Part shown: positions 1-6,486 of the stretch, one piece after another
Layout: every line of letters starts with the position of its first letter
Numbering within the stretch: the first letter of the stretch is position 1
Source: UBA5359 sp028699365 [NCBI: bacterium]
Lineage (GTDB): Bacteria > UBP13 > UBA5359
Length of the DNA: 10,735 nucleotides
Direction: 5' to 3'
Assembly (NCBI GenBank): GCA_028699365.1
Contig: JAQVUQ010000052.1
Coordinates: forward strand, 1-10,735
Notes under the pieces: model-generated
The model's database searches: none
What the model was told of the DNA's origin: nothing
Seen by the model: only the letters and a program-made list of their open reading frames with translations
Made by a program: the position numbers and the translations under genes

Positions 1-529
1 AGTAGCAGCAATCGGGGAAGACCACCGGACCGTCCAGGAAGATGCCGTCTATGCCGGTCTTCATGGCCTCGGCCATCAGGGAGAAGGCCCACTCCCGCCA
101 GTCGCTGTTGATGCAGAAGGTGGTACCGTTGCCGTAGAGGGGATTGACTTTGCCGAAGCGCTCTCCAGCAGCGGTGATCTGCTCCCAGTCAGGATGCCCG
201 GCGGCAAATTCATAAGAGTACCAGTGCATGTTAAGGTATGATATTATTCTGATCCCTTGTTTATGGGCTATGGGAGTGTAGGCCCTCAGGTAATCGAAAC
301 TCTCCAAACCGGGATATGCCTCATACCCCTCCGCCTTGAAGGTGGTCTGATGCGTTGCATTGCTGAAGCCGGGAGTGCCCACAATCCATTCGCAGTTGAT
401 GCCCCAGTCCTCCTTGCGGCTTTGGGCCACTGCTTCCAGATCCACATCCTTGAGGATGGAAAAGTCCGGGGCGTAATCCATACGCAACATCCTGACGGGG
501 CTTTCCCACCACTTCTTATCGCCGTTCAT
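1..529 (-). CDS. Probable GHL6-type (hypothetical) glycoside hydrolase, 3' end cut by the window
   Basis: The reading frame is open from ATG at 529 to the left edge and gives 176 residues without a stop. The start is set by a strong GGAGGT four bases upstream (534-539). The visible part looks like the first half of a TIM barrel. Residues 78-100 hold the FDYLRAYTPIAHKQGIRIISY-type strand-helix pattern. HPDW (112-115) follows, then CINSDWREW (139-147), and DGIFLDGP (161-168), where D166 ends a barrel strand and is a candidate active-site acid. Two Cys (174-175) come just before the edge, where related proteins often carry a Cys cluster. This layout fits the uncharacterised GHL6 family from my memory of it, not from an alignment. 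There is no signal peptide, so a cytoplasmic enzyme is expected. It follows the sugar-binding lipoprotein gene after 42 bases. A different glycosidase-like TIM-barrel family remains possible, and no substrate can be named. Confidence 0.72.
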   Translation of the reverse strand, partial: MNGDKKWWESPVRMLRMDYAPDFSILKDVDLEAVAQSRKEDWGINCEWIVGTPGFSNATHQTTFKAEGYEAYPGLESFDYLRAYTPIAHKQGIRIISYLNMHWYSYEFAAGHPDWEQITAAGERFGKVNPLYGNGTTFCINSDWREWAFSLMAEAMKTGIDGIFLDGPVVFPDCCY

Positions 530-533
530 TATT

Positions 534-539
534 ACCTCC
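534..539 (-). promoter_or_regulatory. Shine-Dalgarno site GGAGGT for the GHL6-like gene
   Basis: The minus strand reads GGAGGTAATAATG, an almost perfect anti-16S match four bases before the ATG at 529. It decides this start over the internal Met codons 14 and 17. An upstream ATG at about 567 is stopped after a few codons and is not a gene. Confidence 0.8.
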
Positions 540-565
540 ACAAACCGTCGTATATATTAACGGCC

Positions 566-571
566 ATTATA
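566..571 (-). promoter_or_regulatory. Possible -10 promoter box TATAAT before the GHL6-like gene
   Basis: The minus strand carries a perfect TATAAT in the 42-base gap between the sugar-binding protein gene and the GHL6-like gene. A start of transcription near 559 would leave a leader of about 30 bases containing the Shine-Dalgarno site. No good -35 is seen: the best candidate is TTAGCC at 590-595 with an 18-base spacer and three of six matches. It could be a secondary promoter or chance in an AT-rich spacer. Confidence 0.25.
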
Positions 572-1888
572 TTATCCTCTGGATCCTTCGGCTAACAGCT
601 CATTGATTTTGCGAGTAGCGTTCACCGCCGCCTGCTTGGCAGTCTGTTTACCCAGATAGGCCAACTCCAACTCATTGCTGATTATAGTTCGCCATCTGTC
701 TGTAGGAGCGTACGGCGTCAGCGGACTGGGCACGGTATGCTTCACCTCATCCATGAATACCTTATTGACTCCGGCCATATGCTTCGGATTGCTGATAAAC
801 ATCTCGGATTCGGCTATGCTTTTGATTACGGGGATATTGTAGCCCGCCTTGGCCAGTTCCTTTTCACAGTTCCCCGCCACCAGATATTCCATCAGTTTCC
901 AGGCGGCCTCAGGATGCTTGACCTTGCTGCTCATCACCCAGCCGTACGGTCCCGTTACCATATTGACTCTCTTTTTCTGATGCAATCCCGGGGCTACACC
1001 CCACTTGAACCCCTTTACCTGTTCCTGCAATATAGGCACATAGAACCGGCCTGACAGAAACATTCCCAACCTGCCGATTTGAAAGAGCTGCAACAGGTTG
1101 GAGTTCTGCATATCGCTGAGAGACGGCATAACGCCATCTTTTGTTCTCAAATCCACCAGATACCGGAAGGCTTCTACAGCCTGCGGGCTGTCCAGCAGGC
1201 ATCTCTTACCATCCGGGCTGAAAACACTACCGCCGTTTTGGGCTGCCAGCAGAGATATATCACTTATCAGACATCCGAACTGCCTATGTCCTCCTTGCCC
1301 GGTGGTCAGTCTGAGTGCCGTCTGCCGAAACTCCTCCCAACTCATACTTTTAGTAGGATATGGCAACCCTGCTTTATCAAACATGTCTTTATTGTAGATC
1401 AATGTATAATCGGGCGACCAATCCGTACCGAATCCGTAAACCGGTCCTTGTCCTATGGCACCGCTTTGTGTCTCATATTTGTATTTATACAGCGTTTGGG
1501 GGAAGAACTCTTCCAGCTTCAATACACTGCTCTTGGCAATATATTTATCCAGGGGCTCCAGGGTACCTCTTTGTACATAGGTCGGTATGTAATCCGGCGC
1601 CAGTCTGAAGACATCGGGAGGATTACCCCCGGCTATCATGGTCATTAACTTGGTCCAGTACTGTTGGGTAAACCATACCTTTTTGATTCTTATATCGGGA
1701 TTTTGCTTCATGAACTTATTCAGAGACTTATCGATGATCTGACAACCGACATCTGTAGGAGAATAGCCGCAGGCTACGGTAATCGTTATCTTGCTCTGAT
1801 CTTCATCTTTATTGCGTCCACAACCGCTAAGCATTACAGCCAGGCAGAGAGCAGTCAGCAAACAGCGAAACAAATTACTTTTCATCAT
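572..1888 (-). CDS. ABC transporter extracellular sugar-binding lipoprotein (family 1 solute-binding protein)
   Basis: A 438-residue protein that should capture a sugar or oligosaccharide outside the membrane and hand it to an ABC importer. The N-terminus is a lipoprotein signal: K3 and R8, a hydrophobic stretch, then the lipobox LSGC with the lipidated Cys at 23. The mature part begins with a polar linker, then a strand (KITITVACGY) and a helix (NKFMKQNPDIRIKKVWF), typical of MalE/UgpB-like proteins. MIAGGNPPDVFRL (about 89-101) matches the conserved family-1 motif, and PYGWVMSSKVKHPEAAWKLMEYL is the usual late motif. Length is normal for the family. The start at 1888 has AAAGG seven bases upstream; the ATG at 1885 is also possible. 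It lies 29 bases after the ceramidase-like gene. No permease or ATPase gene is in the window, so its partners are elsewhere or beyond the left edge. Confidence 0.93.
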   Translation of the reverse strand: MMKSNLFRCLLTALCLAVMLSGCGRNKDEDQSKITITVACGYSPTDVGCQIIDKSLNKFMKQNPDIRIKKVWFTQQYWTKLMTMIAGGNPPDVFRLAPDYIPTYVQRGTLEPLDKYIAKSSVLKLEEFFPQTLYKYKYETQSGAIGQGPVYGFGTDWSPDYTLIYNKDMFDKAGLPYPTKSMSWEEFRQTALRLTTGQGGHRQFGCLISDISLLAAQNGGSVFSPDGKRCLLDSPQAVEAFRYLVDLRTKDGVMPSLSDMQNSNLLQLFQIGRLGMFLSGRFYVPILQEQVKGFKWGVAPGLHQKKRVNMVTGPYGWVMSSKVKHPEAAWKLMEYLVAGNCEKELAKAGYNIPVIKSIAESEMFISNPKHMAGVNKVFMDEVKHTVPSPLTPYAPTDRWRTIISNELELAYLGKQTAKQAAVNATRKINELLAEGSRG

Positions 1889-1917
1889 TTATAATCCTTT
1901 CTCCCGGGTTCCCTATT

Positions 1918-3195
1918 TCAATCACCTGATACTTCTATTTTACGCAGGATTCTTTCACATTCCCTTAGCATGACCGTTTCAAGGTTTCTATCAAAAGGGA
2001 ACAGTCCGTAGAACCTCGGTGCCTGGTAACAGGCATAATCGACAGTGAAATCATAAGCGGCAGCGGCAGGCAGATAGCCGACATTGCCACCGGAGTACCC
2101 TACCGTCATCAGCGGCGACCGGTTTTCCACTGCTAACTTCAGACTATATTCGGAAAAGACTTCTCCAGGCAGACCCAGTATCGTCATCTCTCCCAAGGCA
2201 ATTGCCTGTATAGGAACGTTATGCAGGAATTGCTCCCGCCTGATCTCCTCAAATCTCTCCGTTACTCTCCCGATCCAATTGTCGATAAAACGGTCATACC
2301 CGGGGACTTTACTCAAATACTCCGGCAAATCACTTTTCAGGGTTTTTATTTCTGCATACGGCGGGATATCCAGCGGCAACCGGACTCTATGCTCCACAGC
2401 CCTTATGTCCGCTGTCTTTACGGCAGAGGCCCGGCTTTGGGCTGTTTCTATGTGCCTATACAGGATATCCCCGTATAGCCGCAGATCCTCTACGCTGCCC
2501 CCCATACCCCTCATCCGGCTGACCGGGTTGACGTCGCCGCAGAAGCCTTGCAAAAACATACCCTGATGTCCCGCCTCTTCAATCCGGGCTATCAGCGCTC
2601 CCGGCCAGTCGGCCGAAACTATATTGGCCAGCCCCAGGACGACCGGGTGGCAGGCATAGCTTGACAGATATATCTTTTGTCCGTCCTGCCAAGTGAAGAT
2701 GATCGTTTTCAATATTGGATCGATGGGCACAAAGCCTCCCATTCTGCGATTGTAGCCGATGGGCGTTACCGTCTCATGGATATAGGACATCTCTGCCGGC
2801 CGGCAATCTTTCCACGCAGCCTGAGCTGCTTCCGATATGGCCCGGCTGACCGTCGCCCGGCAGCCGGGATCCACTTCTCCCAGGCCGGGCAGATCATGGA
2901 TAGCCGGACCGGCATGGGTATGGGTACAGGCCAGGAGGATACTGCTTAGCGGCAGATTATACCGGGCGGCAAGCTCTCTTCTTCTTTCATCGGTAAACTC
3001 CACACTCAGGCTGAGCAGATCGCAGCTTATGAGGATAACGGCGTCCTGCCCCTGGCTGATATAAAGAGCCCTGACTTTGAGATCATCGGCCACTTCTTCT
3101 GTTCTGCGCTCCAGGTAGTAACCGTAGCCGGTGAGTTCAACGCCCAGCGGTGGAGTGATTACCTGTTCGCCATAGCCCACTTGCATATCAGGCAT
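1918..3195 (-). CDS. Neutral/alkaline ceramidase-like hydrolase (N-terminal catalytic domain only)
   Basis: A 425-residue protein of the neutral/alkaline non-lysosomal ceramidase N-terminal-domain family, zinc amidases that in known members split the N-acyl bond of ceramide. Motifs in order: ITPP (13-16), THTHAGP (91-97), ACHP with H183, SADWPG (195-199 area), QGFCGDVNP (216-224), PGE with E345, and GNVGY with Y374. By comparison with known ceramidases, H94 or H92, H183, E345 and Y374 would be the zinc ligands. The characterised enzymes have GDVSP with the Ser as nucleophile; here it is GDVNP with N223. There is no signal peptide, and the C-terminal Ig-like domain of the roughly 650-residue or longer secreted enzymes is absent. 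The start at 3195 has GGAAGGAA about seven bases upstream and overlaps the aminotransferase gene by eight bases, implying coupled translation. It is probably a cytoplasmic hydrolase on a substrate other than ceramide, perhaps an N-acyl amino sugar (inference). Confidence 0.85.
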   Translation of the reverse strand: MPDMQVGYGEQVITPPLGVELTGYGYYLERRTEEVADDLKVRALYISQGQDAVILISCDLLSLSVEFTDERRRELAARYNLPLSSILLACTHTHAGPAIHDLPGLGEVDPGCRATVSRAISEAAQAAWKDCRPAEMSYIHETVTPIGYNRRMGGFVPIDPILKTIIFTWQDGQKIYLSSYACHPVVLGLANIVSADWPGALIARIEEAGHQGMFLQGFCGDVNPVSRMRGMGGSVEDLRLYGDILYRHIETAQSRASAVKTADIRAVEHRVRLPLDIPPYAEIKTLKSDLPEYLSKVPGYDRFIDNWIGRVTERFEEIRREQFLHNVPIQAIALGEMTILGLPGEVFSEYSLKLAVENRSPLMTVGYSGGNVGYLPAAAAYDFTVDYACYQAPRFYGLFPFDRNLETVMLRECERILRKIEVSGD

Positions 3196-4429
3196 CAGAC
3201 AGTTCCTTCCTATGCTCCCATATCTTCTTTATGGCTTCGGCTATATCTTTCATATCCGGCTCTTCTGCCAGCAGAACGGTATGCGGTATCCAACAGGCTT
3301 CCCGGCAGATAAGTTCCGTATTGGGACACATCACGTTGCCGTAATCCACCGTTCTGCCGTGATAGGGACAGGTCACGGGACAAGAGGCCGCACCTTCCCC
3401 CATCTGCTGGTACAGGTGGTTCTTATACAGCGGCTTCGGGTAGCCGGAACTGCAGGGTATGCCTTCAGCCCTAAGGGCTTCCAGGAACCTGTCGCGGCTG
3501 ACTCCGGGCCATTGCTCCGACAGAAAGCGGAAGATATACATGTGGTAGCTGCGCCGAGTAACTCTGGGATCTCTTCTCATCAAGCCGATGCCGGGAATGT
3601 CTTGCAAGAGTTCACCAAGATAAGCTGCGTTTCTTTCCCGTTTGAGTGTCTGCTCTTCCAGCCTTTCCAACTGCCCCAGCAATATGCCTGCCTGCAGCTC
3701 CGTCATCCTCAGGTTGCTGCCAAAAAAATAGTGTTCATACCAGGCTCCGCCCTTGATACGCCCGCAATCCGTATAGCTCCTGGCCCTGTCGGCGATGTCT
3801 CCGTTATCGGTAAGGAGTATCCCCCCTTCTCCGGAGGTAATGTTCTTGCTCATCTGGAAGCTGAAGACACCGCAGTCACCGATAGCGCCTGTGCCTTTAT
3901 CCTGCCACTTGCTGCCCCAGCTGTGACAGGCATCCTCTATCAACACCAGGTTGTACTTCTTAGCCAGTTCACAGAAGGCATCCATGTCTACCGGCAGTCC
4001 GCCCAGATGCACCGGTATTATGGCTCTGGTCTTATCGGTGATCTTTCTTTCCACGTCCTCGGGGTCCAAATTACAGGTATCGGGTTCTATATCGGCAAAG
4101 ACTGGGATGGCGTTTGCTTTCAAGACTGCGCTGGCTGTAGCTATGAAGGTATAGGGAGGCACGATGACTTCATCGCCGGCTCCGATGCCGCAGGCCAGCA
4201 GGGCGGTTTCCAGGGCGGCGGTGCCGTTGGTGCAGGTGACGCTGTACTTGGCATCATGGAAGGCGGCATACTTCTCTTCAAACTCTTTGACCTTCTCTCC
4301 ATACCACCATTTGCCGCTTTCAAATACTTCCATCAGGCGGGCTCTCTCCTCATGGCCGAATACCGGCCATGCCGGAAAGCTCTTTTCGCTCCTTACAGGT
4401 ATTCCGCCGTGTATTGCCAATCTCTTCAT
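3188..4429 (-). CDS. DegT/DnrJ/EryC1/StrS-family PLP-dependent aminotransferase
   Basis: A 413-residue sugar-type aminotransferase of fold type I, which moves an amino group between glutamate or glutamine and a keto sugar or cyclitol using pyridoxal phosphate. N68-G69-T70 (CTNGTAALE) and the PPYTFIATA segment form the cofactor pocket. D166 in LVLIEDACHS should contact the pyridine nitrogen. K195 in FSFQMSKNITSGEGG is the Schiff-base lysine. GSNLRMTELQAGIL (238-250) and the final IPHTVLL are standard family motifs. The start ATG at 4429 is chosen because GGAGAGAG lies upstream and MKRLAIHGGIPVR is the usual family beginning. The frame continues upstream to ATG 4465 and TTG 4486, which would add 12 or 19 non-family residues. 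A Cys-rich loop at 350-379 is unusual. The stop overlaps the ceramidase-like gene by eight bases. Most relatives serve sugar biosynthesis, but next to glycosidases and a sugar-binding protein a catabolic role is possible. Confidence 0.93.
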   Translation of the reverse strand: MKRLAIHGGIPVRSEKSFPAWPVFGHEERARLMEVFESGKWWYGEKVKEFEEKYAAFHDAKYSVTCTNGTAALETALLACGIGAGDEVIVPPYTFIATASAVLKANAIPVFADIEPDTCNLDPEDVERKITDKTRAIIPVHLGGLPVDMDAFCELAKKYNLVLIEDACHSWGSKWQDKGTGAIGDCGVFSFQMSKNITSGEGGILLTDNGDIADRARSYTDCGRIKGGAWYEHYFFGSNLRMTELQAGILLGQLERLEEQTLKRERNAAYLGELLQDIPGIGLMRRDPRVTRRSYHMYIFRFLSEQWPGVSRDRFLEALRAEGIPCSSGYPKPLYKNHLYQQMGEGAASCPVTCPYHGRTVDYGNVMCPNTELICREACWIPHTVLLAEEPDMKDIAEAIKKIWEHRKELSDA

Positions 4430-4436
4430 GATACTG

Positions 4437-4444
4437 CTCTCTCC
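4437..4444 (-). promoter_or_regulatory. Shine-Dalgarno site GGAGAGAG that supports the 4429 start
   Basis: GGAGAGAG ends seven bases before the ATG at 4429. The alternatives upstream (ATG 4465, TTG 4486) have only weak purine stretches before them, so this site supports the shorter aminotransferase. Confidence 0.55.
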
Positions 4445-4491
4445 ATTCTCTCTACTGTTTTTCATAAACCTGTGGCTTGCTGCCAAGTAGT

Positions 4492-6486
4492 CTACAGAGA
4501 CTCTTTTAGCCCAGCCTGAACAACAAAGAATGCCTTCAAGCCTGTAAGATCAAAGCTGACCCGATTGTCATTCTCTAAAATCCCTGATCGTTTCCTATCC
4601 AACTCGGGGCTGTGCAGTTCTGCCTGGGAGACAGGGCAGGGAAATTCCAGGCACAATGAGGCACCCGAGGCGGCTTCTTTATACGTCAACTCACGGATAA
4701 CGGCTGATTCGGTCATGGCGTTACGGATTCCCTCATGGTAATCTGCCGCCATTCCGGTTGCCAGAAAGACTATACTCCAGCCATCTCGGCTTTGCTTGAT
4801 GCGCCAGCGCCAGTGATTGTCGCCCAGGCTCACCTGTATCTCTGCAGGGGGTAAACAGGCGAGATAATCTTTCAACTTCGTTTCACCGTCCAAAATCACG
4901 GCTTTGCTCTCTATACCCTTCGCACCTTCCGGCAGCAGCTTGCCTGTTTCATCTTTTGTCCCGGCTCTGCCAAAGATGACAATCCGTTTGCCGTCAAGAG
5001 CGGCAAACGCAGCTATAGCGGCACGCTCCACTTGCGAGAGGCATTCGGTATTCAACAACACCAGAACATCGGTGCTTTCCTGTATCGACCTTTCAAGCAG
5101 TTCGGCAGAACTGATTATCCTGAACTGGACATTGGCATCCACCAGTTCACGGCAAATACGCCGGCAAACGCCAGAGGAGGGGCTAAATTCTCTGGAGGGT
5201 ACATTGTAATATAAAGCCAGCCGGGCAGCCGGCCTGCCGGCAAAGAGTTTTTCATGCTCCTTATCCCAGGCGGCTATGCCGTCCCAAAGGTCTGCTTCTT
5301 CCGGCAGGGCACCTATTTCTACCGCTTCACCGCTCAATCTGCCTTTCTGAGTAGACAGCCATAGATTGCTGCTCCAGAATCTGGACACTCCCCAGGCAAG
5401 CCTGGCCAAGTCCCGACTGTGGGCATAGGCCAAAGGGAGATAGGGTATATCTTTACCTGCGGCCAGGCCCTCAAACAGGGCACAGTCGCAGGCGGTATCG
5501 GGCCAGTTGAGGAGACGCTCCTCAGGGCTGCAGATCTCCTGCATCAGCAAATCACAGTGCATGGAGAAGCTCTCGGCGGACATTCCTATACCCATAGCGC
5601 CAAGAGCGCTGTTATGGTGCGAGCAACAGCTTGTCAGCAATACCTCCGGGCCGACGGTCTCCTTGACCATGGCGATGAACTCCTCGGCTGTCCGCAGCCG
5701 GAATGTAACAGCGGCCCGGTAGAGTTCGGATTCCTGCAGCAGGCTCCGGTCCTCCTTGAGGCGCCACAAATCAGCCTGCTGTTCTGCGCCGTATTCACGG
5801 CGAAACTTCTCCCGGCAGTGCTTACAGTCGCAGACTTCCCAGCCGGCGTAAAAGATGGCGTCATCGCTCATCAACACCCGCATGCCCGTGTCGCGGAGCA
5901 ATCTTTTGAGATACTCACTGTAGGCCTGGCGAAAGTCGGGGTTGTTCATGCAGAACTGCCGGTTGTTGTAGACTTCGTTATAGTGCACTTTGCCGTCTCT
6001 GGTGCCGATCATCATCCAGTCATTGAGCCGGCTGCCGTTGAAGCGCAGTTCATCGGCATATTCGGTATCCGGGTAAAATGGGACGTGGTGGGCGTTGCGC
6101 CGCTGAATTTTTGCCCTGTCCTGGTCGTTTCTCACTCTGTGGACAACTACGGAGGAGTGATGGTCGGCAAAGGTGATGCCCCTCGCCTCCAAGCTCTCCC
6201 TGACCTGTCTTAGGTAACCGTGCAATCTTTCCATCACGGGCAGGTAATCCCACCTGAGATGAAAGCCGTACTGGATGGCCAGGTTGATCCCCACAGCCGC
6301 CATGGCGTCGGCCCGCCTGTTTATCTTGTCGTCCAGTATAGGGGAGGGCCACTGCAGGTCGCTCATCTCGCTCCACCAGCTGGCGGCCTGCATTGCCTGG
6401 TGTAATATGTCTTTTTTTTGTTCACTAGCGACTGAGCCCTCCCGGTTTATTCTTGTCAAATGTTTCTCGGCAGCATGTGTTATCAT
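4492..6486 (-). CDS. Uncharacterised glycosidase-like protein: TIM-barrel-like domain plus amidotransferase-like domain
   Basis: A 664-residue protein that I do not assign to a numbered family. Residues about 60-390 look like a TIM barrel of the GH42/hypothetical glycosidase type. RVLMSDDAIFY (203-213) has D208 and D209 at a strand end and is followed by CDCKHCREKF (219-228), a Cys cluster (C219, C221, C224) often seen after this strand in beta-galactosidase-like proteins and possibly metal-binding. Residues about 421-510 (RLALYYN, then DVLVLLNTECLS and RIVIFG) resemble the degenerate glutamine-amidotransferase-like domain that follows the barrel in GH42 enzymes. The last 120 residues look beta-rich. 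There is no signal peptide, so it is probably cytoplasmic. The ATG overlaps the stop of the propeller gene as ATGA and has no clear Shine-Dalgarno, which points to translational coupling. It likely hydrolyses a glycoside released from imported sugar; the substrate and catalytic acids are not established. Confidence 0.75.
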   Translation of the reverse strand: MITHAAEKHLTRINREGSVASEQKKDILHQAMQAASWWSEMSDLQWPSPILDDKINRRADAMAAVGINLAIQYGFHLRWDYLPVMERLHGYLRQVRESLEARGITFADHHSSVVVHRVRNDQDRAKIQRRNAHHVPFYPDTEYADELRFNGSRLNDWMMIGTRDGKVHYNEVYNNRQFCMNNPDFRQAYSEYLKRLLRDTGMRVLMSDDAIFYAGWEVCDCKHCREKFRREYGAEQQADLWRLKEDRSLLQESELYRAAVTFRLRTAEEFIAMVKETVGPEVLLTSCCSHHNSALGAMGIGMSAESFSMHCDLLMQEICSPEERLLNWPDTACDCALFEGLAAGKDIPYLPLAYAHSRDLARLAWGVSRFWSSNLWLSTQKGRLSGEAVEIGALPEEADLWDGIAAWDKEHEKLFAGRPAARLALYYNVPSREFSPSSGVCRRICRELVDANVQFRIISSAELLERSIQESTDVLVLLNTECLSQVERAAIAAFAALDGKRIVIFGRAGTKDETGKLLPEGAKGIESKAVILDGETKLKDYLACLPPAEIQVSLGDNHWRWRIKQSRDGWSIVFLATGMAADYHEGIRNAMTESAVIRELTYKEAASGASLCLEFPCPVSQAELHSPELDRKRSGILENDNRVSFDLTGLKAFFVVQAGLKESL

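Noticed and set aside
321-512. Minus-strand open frame of 63 codons
   Set aside because: It is a different frame inside the GHL6-like gene, which has the ribosome site and the protein motifs.
1079-1648. Plus-strand open frame of 189 codons
   Set aside because: It lies inside the sugar-binding protein gene on the other strand and has no domain or start signal of its own.
1901-1915. GGGAACCCGGG in the gap before the sugar-binding protein gene, considered as a hairpin or operator
   Set aside because: The stem is only three or four bases with no room for a loop and no U-tract, so it is neither a terminator nor a clear operator.
3212-4519. Long plus-strand open frame of 435 codons
   Set aside because: It is antisense to the aminotransferase, whose reading has clear family motifs. 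The plus-strand translation has no recognisable domain and no ribosome site.
5419-6213. Plus-strand open frame of 264 codons
   Set aside because: It is antisense to the 664-residue glycosidase-like gene and its translation shows no motif; it looks like a shadow caused by codon bias.
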